Shown in pieces: positions 1 through 7,481 of a stretch of DNA of 41,605 nt; within the stretch, counting starts at the first letter, position 1; every line of letters starts with the position of its first letter. A program made the translations under genes and the position numbers. Origin of the DNA: Clostridiales bacterium (GTDB lineage Bacteria; Bacillota; Clostridia; Oscillospirales; QAKW01); assembly GCA_003343605.1 (NCBI GenBank), contig QAKW01000058.1, positions 1 to 41,605 on the forward strand, written 5' to 3'. The notes below the pieces were generated by a model. The model was not told the origin of the DNA and did not search any database. It saw only the letters and a list, made by a program, of their open reading frames with translations.

Positions 1-410
1 ACGGCCCCGGCAGAATGTTTGCCACCGCGCATGCGGAGGTGCCCGCCGACCGGGATATGCTGGCCAGCCACGATCTGATCGATAATATTGAGCGGGATCT
101 GCTCGGGCGGCTGGGGCTGCATCTTACGATCCATATGGATCCGGTTGTGACCAACGATCCGGAGCTGGAAGCGCTTCGGGCAGAGCTGGGCGCCATTTTA
201 AAAGAAATCGGTGAAACGGTGAGCTTCCATGATCTGAGGCTGGTGCGCGGAACAACGCATACCAATATGCTTTTCGATATTGTGGTGCCCTTTCATTTTA
301 AAATGAGCGACGATCAGATCCGGCGGAAGGTGGATGCGGAGATCCGGCGGAAACATCCGGATTATTTTACGGTAATCTCCATTGATAAAGACCGTATCCG
401 CAGGGATTGA
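1..410 (+). CDS. Cation diffusion facilitator transporter, C-terminal part (5' truncated)
   Basis: The reading frame is open from the left edge (frame of base 3) to TGA at 408-410, so the start and the membrane part lie outside the window. The visible part reads GPGRMFATAHAEVPAD and continues with ASHDLIDNIERD and LGLHLTIHMDPV. This matches the cytoplasmic C-terminal dimerisation domain of CDF divalent-cation efflux proteins (FieF/MntE type). In that family the domain has a ferredoxin-like fold, pairs across the dimer and binds regulatory metal; the histidines in HAEV, SHD and IHMDP are in the usual places. The domain runs on past this to a second stretch ending in RRKHPDYFTVISIDKD, which I take as a normal or slightly extended C-terminus. 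The ATG at base 15 is internal and is not the real start. The metal cannot be named from this fragment. Confidence 0.85.
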   Translation, partial: GPGRMFATAHAEVPADRDMLASHDLIDNIERDLLGRLGLHLTIHMDPVVTNDPELEALRAELGAILKEIGETVSFHDLRLVRGTTHTNMLFDIVVPFHFKMSDDQIRRKVDAEIRRKHPDYFTVISIDKDRIRRD

Positions 411-422
411 TTCCGTTTTTTT

Positions 423-446
423 CCTGAAAATGATTGATTTTTCAGG
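423..446. promoter_or_regulatory. 8-bp inverted repeat over the -35 of the oxidoreductase operon
   Basis: CCTGAAAA (423-430) and TTTTCAGG (439-446) are perfect inverted arms around an 8-base spacer. The -35 hexamer of the downstream promoter (434-439) falls in the spacer and right arm. No T-run follows on plus, so it is not a good terminator. The position fits an operator. The cognate regulator is not in the window. Confidence 0.35.
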
Positions 447-462
447 CACTCTGCATTATACT
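434..462 (+). promoter_or_regulatory. Sigma-A type promoter for the Gfo/Idh - isomerase operon
   Basis: TTGATT (434-439), a 17-base spacer and TATACT (457-462) precede the gene starting at 501. The predicted 5' leader is about 30 bases and contains the GGGAGG ribosome site. Confidence 0.6.
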
Positions 463-500
463 GTAGACAGCCTTAATTTTGTTTTGGGAGGATTGGAGCG

Positions 501-1598
501 ATGAGTGAAAAGGTTTTTAGAGTCGGCATAGTCGGCTGCGGCGGCATTGCCAACGGAAAGCACCTGCCCGCGCTTGCAAAGCTTGCGGCGGAGGGCAAGG
601 TTGAGATCGTTTATTTCTGCGATATTATCCGGGAGCGCGCCGAAAAATCAAAAGAAAAATTCGGCGCTGAAAACGCGCGGGTCTGCGAAGATTACCGGGA
701 GATGGTGGCCTGCAAAGAGGTAGACGTTATTCATGTCTGCACACCGAACCGGAGCCATAGCGAAATCAGCTGCGCTGCGCTGCGCGCGGGGAAGGATGTT
801 CTTTGTGAAAAGCCGATGGCGATCAATGCGGCGGAGGCACAGGCAATGGTCGACGCGGCGAAGGAGAGCGGCAGAACGCTTTCTATCGGCTATCAGAACC
901 GCTACCGGGCCGACAGCCAGTATGTAAAATCCGAAGCGGACGACGGCTTTTTCGGCGATATTTATTTTGCACGGGCCTATGCGGTGCGCCGGCGCGCGGT
1001 TCCCACCTGGGGCGTATTCCTCAATGAATATGAGCAGGGCGGCGGTCCGCTGATCGATATCGGAACGCATGCGCTGGACCTTACACTCTGGACGATGAAC
1101 AACTATAAGCCCAAATACTGCGTGGGCACTACATACCATAAACTCAACAACCAGACGGAAACAGGCAACGCCTGGGGCGATTGGGATCCCGCCAAATTCA
1201 CTGTGGAAGACAGTGCGTTCGGATTCATCGTGATGGAAAACGGGGCAACGATTACCCTGGAATCTTCCTGGGCGCTCAATACCCATGAAAGCTGCGAAGC
1301 CTCGTTTGCCGTCTGCGGCACGGAAGGCGGCGCGGATATGCGCGGCGGCCTGACGCTCAATACGATCCGGCATGGCAGGCAGGTCAATATTCTGCCGCAG
1401 TTGGACGCCAAGGGCGTTGCGTTTTATGATGGAAAGGCGGAAAAGCCCAACGAAGTGGAAGCGCGGCAGTTCTATGCGGCGCTGGAAAACGGCACCAAGC
1501 CCTGCGTTCTTCCGGAGCAGGCTTTTGTGGTCTCCCAGATCCTGGAAGGGATCTATACATCCGCCAAAACCGGCAAACCCTATTATTTCAATCAATAA
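501..1598 (+). CDS. Gfo/Idh/MocA family NAD(P)-dependent oxidoreductase
   Basis: This 365-residue protein has the two-domain Gfo/Idh/MocA layout. The N-terminal Rossmann fold carries VGIVGCGGIANGKH (about 8-21). The family EKP motif is at 103-105 (LCEKPMAI), where Lys normally contacts cofactor and substrate. The C-terminal alpha/beta domain holds GGGPLIDIGTHALDL, giving the usual catalytic Asp186 and His190 pair. Such enzymes oxidise or reduce hydroxyls of sugars, inositols or their derivatives. The specificity cannot be read here. The start is fixed by GGGAGG 11 bases upstream. It lies 18 bases before a sugar isomerase/epimerase gene, so the two probably share a message and act in one sugar or inositol pathway. 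No transporter or kinase for a sugar is adjacent. Confidence 0.9.
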   Translation: MSEKVFRVGIVGCGGIANGKHLPALAKLAAEGKVEIVYFCDIIRERAEKSKEKFGAENARVCEDYREMVACKEVDVIHVCTPNRSHSEISCAALRAGKDVLCEKPMAINAAEAQAMVDAAKESGRTLSIGYQNRYRADSQYVKSEADDGFFGDIYFARAYAVRRRAVPTWGVFLNEYEQGGGPLIDIGTHALDLTLWTMNNYKPKYCVGTTYHKLNNQTETGNAWGDWDPAKFTVEDSAFGFIVMENGATITLESSWALNTHESCEASFAVCGTEGGADMRGGLTLNTIRHGRQVNILPQLDAKGVAFYDGKAEKPNEVEARQFYAALENGTKPCVLPEQAFVVSQILEGIYTSAKTGKPYYFNQ

Positions 1599-1616
1599 TT
1601 AAGGAGGAACTGACTG

Positions 1617-2582
1617 ATGAAACTGGGTGTTTTTACTGCTCTTTTTAGAGACCGTACTTTTGAAGAAACCTGCCAATACCTGCATTCTCTCGGCGTTCAG
1701 ACGCTGGAGCTGGCCTGCGGCGGCACTACCGGCAAGCATCACACCGATCCGCTCACCATTATGGATCATCCCGAAAAGATCCGGGAAATGAAGGAAATCA
1801 TTGCCAAATACCAGCTGGAAGTGGCAGCGGTATCCTGCCACGGGAATCCCGTTCATCCCGATCCGGCGGTGGCCAAAAGCTATCACGATGATTTTATGGG
1901 CGCCATCCGGTTTGCAGAAGCCATGGGCGTGGATACGATTGTGGGCTTCTCCGGCTGCCCCGGCGACAGCGAAGGCTCCAAATATCCCAACTGGGTGACC
2001 TGTGCCTGGCCGAATGATTTCGGCAAGATTCTTGAGTATCAGTGGGAGATTATCATTCAATACTGGAAAGAAACAGCTAAAATTGCAAAGGACCACGGCA
2101 TCCGCAAAATTGCGTTTGAAATGCATCCGGGCTTCTGCGTTTATAATCCCAAAACCCTGCTGAAGCTACGCGAAGCGGTTGGCGATATCATCGGCGCCAA
2201 TTTCGATCCCTCCCATCTGTTCTGGCAGGGTATCGATCCTGTTGAGGCGATCAAAGAGCTGCGCGGCGCGATTTACCATTTCCATGCGAAGGATGTTTAT
2301 CTCGATGAGGCGGAGATCAAAAAGAACGGCGTTCTGGATCCCGGTTCCTTCGGCAATCTCGGCGAACGCCGCTGGTATTTCAGAAGCCTTGGCTACGGCC
2401 ATGATATGCTCACCTGGAAAAAGATGATGAGCGCCCTGCGGATGGCCGGCTATGAAGGCGCGGTTTCCATCGAGCATGAAGACGCGCTGATGAGCACCAA
2501 CGAAGGCCTTGAAAAAGCGGTTGCGGTTTTGAAAGAAGCCATGATGTTTGATAACATCAACAAAGACGTTTTCTGGGCGTAA
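1617..2582 (+). CDS. Sugar phosphate isomerase/epimerase (xylose-isomerase-like TIM barrel)
   Basis: The 321-residue product fits the AP-endonuclease-2/xylose-isomerase-like TIM-barrel family (PF01261 type), which includes IolE, IolI, tagatose epimerases and many uncharacterised sugar isomerases. Recognisable strand-end residues that normally bind a divalent metal are present: Glu in IAFEMHPGF, Asp and His in NFDPSHLFWQ, His in YHFHAKDVY, and a late Glu in AVSIEHEDAL. An AAGGAGG-like site sits just upstream, and the gene follows the oxidoreductase after 18 bases. The pairing suggests a dehydrogenase plus isomerase step on the same sugar or cyclitol. It is followed at once by a strong terminator. 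The exact reaction is not known. Confidence 0.88.
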   Translation: MKLGVFTALFRDRTFEETCQYLHSLGVQTLELACGGTTGKHHTDPLTIMDHPEKIREMKEIIAKYQLEVAAVSCHGNPVHPDPAVAKSYHDDFMGAIRFAEAMGVDTIVGFSGCPGDSEGSKYPNWVTCAWPNDFGKILEYQWEIIIQYWKETAKIAKDHGIRKIAFEMHPGFCVYNPKTLLKLREAVGDIIGANFDPSHLFWQGIDPVEAIKELRGAIYHFHAKDVYLDEAEIKKNGVLDPGSFGNLGERRWYFRSLGYGHDMLTWKKMMSALRMAGYEGAVSIEHEDALMSTNEGLEKAVAVLKEAMMFDNINKDVFWA

Positions 2583-2589
2583 TACGCTC

Positions 2590-2619
2590 CTCCCCCGGCA
2601 GACACCGGGGGAGTTTTTT
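2590..2619 (+). terminator. Rho-independent terminator after the isomerase gene
   Basis: A 9-bp stem (2590-2598 with 2605-2613, CTCCCCCGG arm), a 6-base loop and six T residues (2614-2619) lie 7 bases after the stop codon. Confidence 0.9.
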
Positions 2620-2658
2620 CATGATCCTTAAAAAAATATTCTTTTTATGCCAGAAGGG

Positions 2659-2687
2659 TTGCTTTTTTCTGCAAAAGGTTGTAAAAT
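2659..2687 (+). promoter_or_regulatory. Promoter for the second oxidoreductase gene
   Basis: TTGCTT (2659-2664), a 17-base spacer and TAAAAT (2682-2687) follow the terminator and precede the gene at 2719. The second oxidoreductase is therefore a separate transcription unit. Confidence 0.55.
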
Positions 2688-2718
2688 CATCACGAAAACG
2701 CAAACGGAGGTATCTTTT

Positions 2719-3777
2719 ATGTTTAAGATGGGCGTTATTGGCTGGGGCGGAATGGGCCACTGGCACACGAAACTGGTGCGGGAACATATATCAAGGCTGA
2801 GCGTGAAGGGCGCTTACGACATTAATCCGGAAAAAAAGGAGAGCATGCTGCGGCATGATCTGGTGCCTTATGAAACGGCGGATGCGCTGCTTGCCGATCC
2901 CGAGATTGATCTGGTGCTTTTGAGCGTACCCAATAATTTTCATAAAGATTATGCAATCCGGGCGCTGCGCGCGGGCAAGCACGTTCTTTGCGAAAAACCG
3001 GTGATGATGGATTCCGCGGAGCTCGAAGAGGTTCTTGCGGTTGCCGAGGAAACGGGCAAAATCTTTACCGTGCATCAGAACCGCCGCTGGGACCGGGATT
3101 ACCTGATTGTAAAAGACGTATTGAAAAAAGGGACGATCGGCAAGCCCTTCTTCATTGAAAACCGGGTTGACGGCGCCCGCGGAATCCCCGGAGACTGGCG
3201 CTGCACCAAGGTGGCGGGCGGCGGCATGATGCTCGATTGGGGCGTTCATCTGATCGATCAGATGCTGATGCTGATCGACAGCCCGGTAACGGAAATCTAC
3301 GCGCAGGTTTTAAATCTTAAATATGAGGAAGTAGACGATAACTTCAAAATGATGATGAAGTTTGAAAACGGCGTCAACGGCCTGGTTGAAGTGGGAACCT
3401 TCCACTTTATCCCGCAGCCGAGATGGTATATCAATGGCGACGCCGGTACGCTGCTGATTAAAGACTGGGGCAGCGGTGCCGATATTATCCGCGAGCTGGA
3501 TACCGAGATGGATTGGGAGATGGGGATTGTTTATACCGCCGCCGGCCCAACCCGCACCATGGCGGCCCGTCCGAAGGATTCCACAGAGAGCTCCCATATT
3601 GATATTGCCCCGAAACAGACCAACTACATGCTGCATGAGATGCTGGTAGATGCTATGGAAACCGGCGATTACAGCAAGGTTGCAGTACAGCCCAACGAGG
3701 TGCGCCGCTCGATGAAGGTGATGGAGGCCGCGTTCCGTTCCTCTGCGGAGGGGATTGTTGTAAAAGATCGAATCTGA
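2719..3777 (+). CDS. Gfo/Idh/MocA family oxidoreductase (second copy)
   Basis: This is a 352-residue Gfo/Idh/MocA enzyme. It has a Rossmann start MGVIGWGGMGHWH, the EKP motif at 92-94 (CEKPVMMD), and GGGMMLDWGVHLIDQML giving Asp173 and His177 as the probable catalytic pair. I chose the ATG at 2719 because GGAGG (2707-2711) lies 7 bases before it. The frame stays open 24 codons further upstream, but those codons overlap the promoter. It is clearly a paralogue of, not a duplicate of, the enzyme at 501: length and active-site context differ. It is transcribed from its own promoter and ended by its own terminator. Substrate unknown; a role next to the first enzyme and the isomerase is inferred from position only. 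Confidence 0.9.
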   Translation: MFKMGVIGWGGMGHWHTKLVREHISRLSVKGAYDINPEKKESMLRHDLVPYETADALLADPEIDLVLLSVPNNFHKDYAIRALRAGKHVLCEKPVMMDSAELEEVLAVAEETGKIFTVHQNRRWDRDYLIVKDVLKKGTIGKPFFIENRVDGARGIPGDWRCTKVAGGGMMLDWGVHLIDQMLMLIDSPVTEIYAQVLNLKYEEVDDNFKMMMKFENGVNGLVEVGTFHFIPQPRWYINGDAGTLLIKDWGSGADIIRELDTEMDWEMGIVYTAAGPTRTMAARPKDSTESSHIDIAPKQTNYMLHEMLVDAMETGDYSKVAVQPNEVRRSMKVMEAAFRSSAEGIVVKDRI

Positions 3778-3781
3778 GCCT

Positions 3782-3819
3782 AAAACGGCTTTCGCCATAC
3801 CGGCGGAAGCCGTTTTTTT
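3782..3819 (+). terminator. Rho-independent terminator after the second oxidoreductase
   Basis: ACGGCTTTCGCC (3785-3796) pairs with GGCGGAAGCCGT (3802-3813) with one T-G wobble and a 5-base loop, followed by seven T residues. Confidence 0.92.
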
Positions 3820-3828
3820 ATTTTCATG

Positions 3829-3857
3829 TTTACAAGCCGCTGGAAATCGTGTATAAT
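3829..3857 (+). promoter_or_regulatory. Strong sigma-A promoter for mltG
   Basis: TTTACA (3829-3834), an exact 17-base spacer and consensus TATAAT (3852-3857). The leader of roughly 40 bases ends in AAGGAG (3886-3891) before the ATG at 3902. Confidence 0.75.
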
Positions 3858-3901
3858 TAATCTGATTAATTATAAGAATATCTCTAAGGAGTTCTTGCAA
3901 T

Positions 3902-5182
3902 ATGGATGATAAGAAGCGCAATGTAACCGGAGCTTATCCGGGCGCGGGCGGCGCGCCGCGGCCAAAGAAAAATACCAATCCGTCCGGCGCTTATCCCGGC
4001 CGGCGGCCGGCCGGTGATGCGGGCCAGCCGGCGGAAAAGGCCGCCGGGGTTCCACAGGCGGAAGAGGCCGGGCAGGTTGCCCCGAAGAAAAAGTTCCGTT
4101 TCTCTGATCTTTTCACCAAAGAAACCATGCAAAAATATTGGAAGACCATGGTTTATTATTCCTGTATTTTCGTTGTCAGTGTTTTGCTGGCCGCCTGGAT
4201 CTGCGGAATCGGAAACGAAGTGCTGGGGCTGATCCGCCCGGATAAGGAAATTACCGTCAATATCGCTGAAAACAGCTCGACCATGCAGATCGCCAAAGAG
4301 CTCAAGAAGGCGGGGATCATTGATCATCCCTATGTGTTCCGTTTTTACTGCAAGCTGAAAAAGGCAGACGGCAAATTCAAATTCGGCGAATACACGATCA
4401 ATTGCCAGAAAGATTATAATCAAATCATTTCCGCGCTGAAAAAATCCGCCGCGGATAAAACAACGGTGTCTTTTACAATTGAGCCCGGATATACGCAGGA
4501 GGATCTGGTGACAACCCTCTGCGATTCTCTGGGATACTGCAGCCGCGAAGAGCTGGAGAATGTTTTGCAGAATTATGATTTTTCGGATTATTCCTTTCTC
4601 GCCAAGCTGCCAAAGCGCAATTACCGCCTGGAGGGATACCTGTATCCGGGGGAATACGAGATGTATGAGGGGGAATCCGCCCTTGCGGTGGTGGAGCGGA
4701 TTCTCGACCGGTTTGAAGAGCAGGTTTTAACAGAGGAAAATAAAAAAAAGATCAGCGCCTCGAAATATACGCTGGATGAGCTGATTACGCTCGCTTCCAT
4801 TTTGCAAAAAGAAGGCGGCAATGAGCTGGAACGGGCCGCGGGCGTTTATATGAACCGCCTGAAAAGCACGGAGCTGCCTTATCTGGAATCCCAGGCCACC
4901 GTTGCCTATATCCTTCCGGCGGGGCACGGCACGATTACGGCGACCGACATCAAAACCGATGATCCCTATAATACTTACCGGAACGCAGGGCTTCCTACCG
5001 GCCCGATTTCCAATCCCGGCGCGGCGGCGATCGCGGCGGTGCTGACCCCCGGGGAGACAGACGAGCTTTATTTTGTAACCCAGAGCGACGGCACGATGCT
5101 TTTCGCCTCCAATGATAGCGATCATCTGAAAAATTTAAAAAAGGCCGGGGAAGCGCCCCGGGGAACCGGTACGGTTTCTTGA
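3902..5182 (+). CDS. mltG: Endolytic murein transglycosylase MltG (YceG-like)
   Basis: MltG cleaves nascent glycan strands in the membrane and sets peptidoglycan chain length. The 426-residue product has a long hydrophilic N-terminal tail (1-80), one membrane segment (about 82-101), a LysM-like linker region, and the YceG catalytic domain from about residue 190. The catalytic Glu is E304 in LASILQKEGGNE. The downstream family signature PYNTYRNAGLPTGPISNPG is intact. The cytoplasmic tail is rich in Gly, Ala and Pro and carries two copies of GAYPG (10-14 and 29-33), which I do not know from other MltG proteins. It heads a unit with a U32 protein, matching the Bacillus yrrL-yrrN/yrrO order. Start supported by AAGGAG 10 bases upstream and a consensus promoter. 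Confidence 0.93.
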   Translation: MDDKKRNVTGAYPGAGGAPRPKKNTNPSGAYPGRRPAGDAGQPAEKAAGVPQAEEAGQVAPKKKFRFSDLFTKETMQKYWKTMVYYSCIFVVSVLLAAWICGIGNEVLGLIRPDKEITVNIAENSSTMQIAKELKKAGIIDHPYVFRFYCKLKKADGKFKFGEYTINCQKDYNQIISALKKSAADKTTVSFTIEPGYTQEDLVTTLCDSLGYCSREELENVLQNYDFSDYSFLAKLPKRNYRLEGYLYPGEYEMYEGESALAVVERILDRFEEQVLTEENKKKISASKYTLDELITLASILQKEGGNELERAAGVYMNRLKSTELPYLESQATVAYILPAGHGTITATDIKTDDPYNTYRNAGLPTGPISNPGAAAIAAVLTPGETDELYFVTQSDGTMLFASNDSDHLKNLKKAGEAPRGTGTVS

Positions 5183-5184
5183 GC

Positions 5185-6372
5185 ATGGAGCTGCTTGCGC
5201 CCGCGGGTAATTTTGAGAAACTCCGCTATGCGGTCTGGTATGGGGCCGATGCGGTTTATGCGGCTTACCGTTCCTTCGGATTGCGCGCTGCCAGTGAAAA
5301 TTTTGATGAAGCGGGGCTGGAAGAAGCCATCCGTTTTTGTCATCAGAACGGGAAAAAGTTTTATCTGGCGGCCAATATTTATCCAACAGACCGGGATTTG
5401 CTGCAAATGCCGGCTTTTTTTGAGCGGCTGGAGCAGCTGCGGCCGGATGGCCTGATCATTGCGGATTTGGGCGTGCTTAAACTGGCCAGGCGTTATGCAC
5501 CGCACCTGCCGGTACATATCTCCACGCAGGCAAATGTCACCAATTATGAAGCGGCGATGGTTTTTTATGAGCTGGGCGCCAGCAGAATTGTGCTGGCGCG
5601 GGAACTTACCCTTTCACAGATCCGCGCCATCCGCGATCGGATTCCCTCCCGGCTGGAGCTGGAGTGCTTTGCGCACGGCGCGATGTGTATTTCCTATTCC
5701 GGCCGCTGCCTGATTTCAGCGGCCATGACCGGGCGCAGCGCAAACCAGGGCGCCTGTGCGCAGCCCTGCCGCTGGCGGTATGCGCTGGTGGAAGAAAAAC
5801 GGCCGGGGGAATACTATCCGGTGGAGGAGGATGCGCGCGGCACCTATCTGATGAACTCCAGGGATCTCTGCCTGCTTCCCTATTTAAAGGAATTGCAGGA
5901 AGCCGGCGTCTGTTCTTTGAAAATTGAGGGGCGGATGAAGAGCTTTTATTATGTCGCCCGTGTAACGAGGGCCTATCGCCGGGCCCTGGCGGCGCTGGAT
6001 GCGGGCCGCCCCTGGGATCCGGCGCTGATGGAGGAAGTGCGCGCGGTATCGCATCGGGATTATACCGCCGGATTTTTGTTTGGCCAGCCTGGCGGCGAAG
6101 CCCAGAATCTTGGCAGCAGCGGCTACCTGCGGCAGACCGATGTTGTGGCCGTTGCAGCGGAAGAACCGGGCTGGGTGATTCAGAAAAATAAATTTTCAGC
6201 CGGTGAGCGGCTTTGGATCCTTGCCCCGGAAGGCGTGCCGGAGCCGGTACTTATTGAAGGAATGCAGAATGAGCAGGGCGCGCCGATTGAAAGCGCGCCG
6301 CATGCCGGAATGCGGGTCCGGCTGCCCTTTTCACTGCCGACGCACGGTATTCTGTTTCGGGAACTGCAGTAA
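5185..6372 (+). CDS. Peptidase U32 family protein (YrrO/TrhP-like)
   Basis: The 395-residue protein starts MELLAPAGNFEKLRYAVWYG and carries the U32 signature around ECFAHGAMCISYSGRCLIS (160-178). Cysteines at 161, 168, 175, 191 and 195 form the cluster found in U32 proteins; in the TrhP branch these are linked to an iron-sulfur cluster. The C-terminal 80 residues resemble the U32 C-terminal beta domain. TrhP proteins hydroxylate U34 of some tRNAs using prephenate; other U32 members act as collagenases or rRNA hydroxylases (RlhA). Position right after mltG matches Bacillus yrrN/yrrO, which favours tRNA hydroxylation. The ATG at 5185 starts 2 bases after the mltG stop; a TTG at 5179 would overlap it. 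No strong ribosome site is visible, which suggests translational coupling. Confidence 0.85.
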   Translation: MELLAPAGNFEKLRYAVWYGADAVYAAYRSFGLRAASENFDEAGLEEAIRFCHQNGKKFYLAANIYPTDRDLLQMPAFFERLEQLRPDGLIIADLGVLKLARRYAPHLPVHISTQANVTNYEAAMVFYELGASRIVLARELTLSQIRAIRDRIPSRLELECFAHGAMCISYSGRCLISAAMTGRSANQGACAQPCRWRYALVEEKRPGEYYPVEEDARGTYLMNSRDLCLLPYLKELQEAGVCSLKIEGRMKSFYYVARVTRAYRRALAALDAGRPWDPALMEEVRAVSHRDYTAGFLFGQPGGEAQNLGSSGYLRQTDVVAVAAEEPGWVIQKNKFSAGERLWILAPEGVPEPVLIEGMQNEQGAPIESAPHAGMRVRLPFSLPTHGILFRELQ

Positions 6373-6400
6373 AATATTGAAAGAAGGAAGAAGAAAAACG

Positions 6401-7414
6401 ATGAGTCATATTACGATACCGCAAAATTATAAACCGGCGCTCTCTCTTTACGATACGCAAAAAGCCATCGGCCTGATCAAGCGGCTGTTTGAAGATATGC
6501 TCTGCGGCGCGCTGAACCTGCGCAGGGTTTCATCCCCGCTGTTCGTGCCGGCGGATTCGGGCCTTAATGATAATCTGAACGGGGTTGAACGCCCGGTGCG
6601 CTTTGATATTCCGGATACCGGAACAGATGCCGAGGTGGTGCATTCCCTGGCCAAATGGAAAAGGCAGGCGCTCAAGGACTATGGCTTTCAGCCGGATACC
6701 GGGCTGTATGCCGATATGAATGCGATCCGGCGCGATGAAGAGCTGGATAACCTGCATTCCATTTACGTTGATCAATGGGATTGGGAAAAAATTATTACGC
6801 CCGAAGAGCGCACCCGGGAATATCTGAAAGGCGTGGTGGAAAAGATTGTTGGCGCGATATGCGAAACTGATAAAACGCTGCGGGTGATGTTTCCGCAGCT
6901 GCAGATCTGCCCGCCGCCGCAGCGGCAGATTACTTATATTACCACGCAGGAGCTGGAAGACCGCTATCCGGCACTTTCCCCGAAAGAGCGGGAAAATGCG
7001 TTTGTAAAGGAACACAAAACGGTTTTTATGATGGAGATCGGCGGCGCCCTGAAATCCGGCCGGCCGCATGACGGCCGCGCCCCGGATTACGATGATTGGG
7101 CGCTCAACGGCGATATTCTTTTCTGGAATGAAACACTGCGGCAGGCCTTTGAGATCTCTTCCATGGGCATTCGTGTCAGCCCGGAGAGCCTTGCAAGGCA
7201 GCTTTCCATCGCCGGCTGTGAGAGCCGGGGGGCGCTGCCGTTCCACCGCGCGCTTTTAAACGGGGAGTTGCCGTATACCATCGGCGGCGGAATCGGCCAG
7301 AGCCGCCTTTGCATGCTGCTGCTGGGCAGCGCGCATATCGGCGAGGTGCAGGCTTCGGTTTGGGATCAGGAAACACTGGAAAGCTGCCGGAAAGCCGGTA
7401 TCCCGATTCTCTGA
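6401..7414 (+). CDS. asnA: Aspartate--ammonia ligase (AsnA-type asparagine synthetase)
   Basis: AsnA makes asparagine from aspartate, ammonia and ATP and has a class II aminoacyl-tRNA-synthetase-like fold. The 337-residue product is close to the usual 330. Visible family stretches are NLRRVSSPLFVPADSGLND near the start, QWDWEKII in the middle, and the C-terminal GGGIGQSRLCMLLLG (ATP-binding motif 3). I place the start at the ATG at 6401, preceded by GAAGGAAG. The frame runs further upstream into the U32 gene, but those residues overlap it and do not look like AsnA. The gene lies 28 bases after the U32 gene in the same unit and ends at the terminator shared with ispE. Having the ammonia-dependent enzyme implies growth with free ammonium. 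Confidence 0.95.
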   Translation: MSHITIPQNYKPALSLYDTQKAIGLIKRLFEDMLCGALNLRRVSSPLFVPADSGLNDNLNGVERPVRFDIPDTGTDAEVVHSLAKWKRQALKDYGFQPDTGLYADMNAIRRDEELDNLHSIYVDQWDWEKIITPEERTREYLKGVVEKIVGAICETDKTLRVMFPQLQICPPPQRQITYITTQELEDRYPALSPKERENAFVKEHKTVFMMEIGGALKSGRPHDGRAPDYDDWALNGDILFWNETLRQAFEISSMGIRVSPESLARQLSIAGCESRGALPFHRALLNGELPYTIGGGIGQSRLCMLLLGSAHIGEVQASVWDQETLESCRKAGIPIL

Positions 7415-7434
7415 CGGCGGATTGGATTTTTTGT

Positions 7435-7481
7435 AATAAAGAGGCTGGTTTATACATGGTGTATAAACCAGCCTCTTTATT
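7435..7481. terminator. Bidirectional terminator between asnA and ispE, perfect 22-bp stem
   Basis: Bases 7435-7456 and 7460-7481 form a perfect 22-bp stem with a 3-base TGG loop. Both strands end the stem in A/T-rich runs, so it can terminate both converging units. The ispE stop codon (7477-7479 on minus) is inside the stem. Confidence 0.88.

Noticed and set aside
423..446. Inverted repeat as a terminator for the cation transporter gene
   Set aside because: The T-run lies before the repeat and not after it. The placement over a -35 box favours an operator.
648..1595. A 315-codon open frame on minus opposite the first oxidoreductase
   Set aside because: It lies wholly antisense to a clear Gfo/Idh gene, has no ribosome site and no family resemblance. 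It reflects codon bias of the plus-strand gene.
6203..6400. Upstream in-frame extension of asnA by 66 codons
   Set aside because: The added residues overlap the U32 gene and do not resemble AsnA. The ATG at 6401 has a ribosome site and gives normal length.
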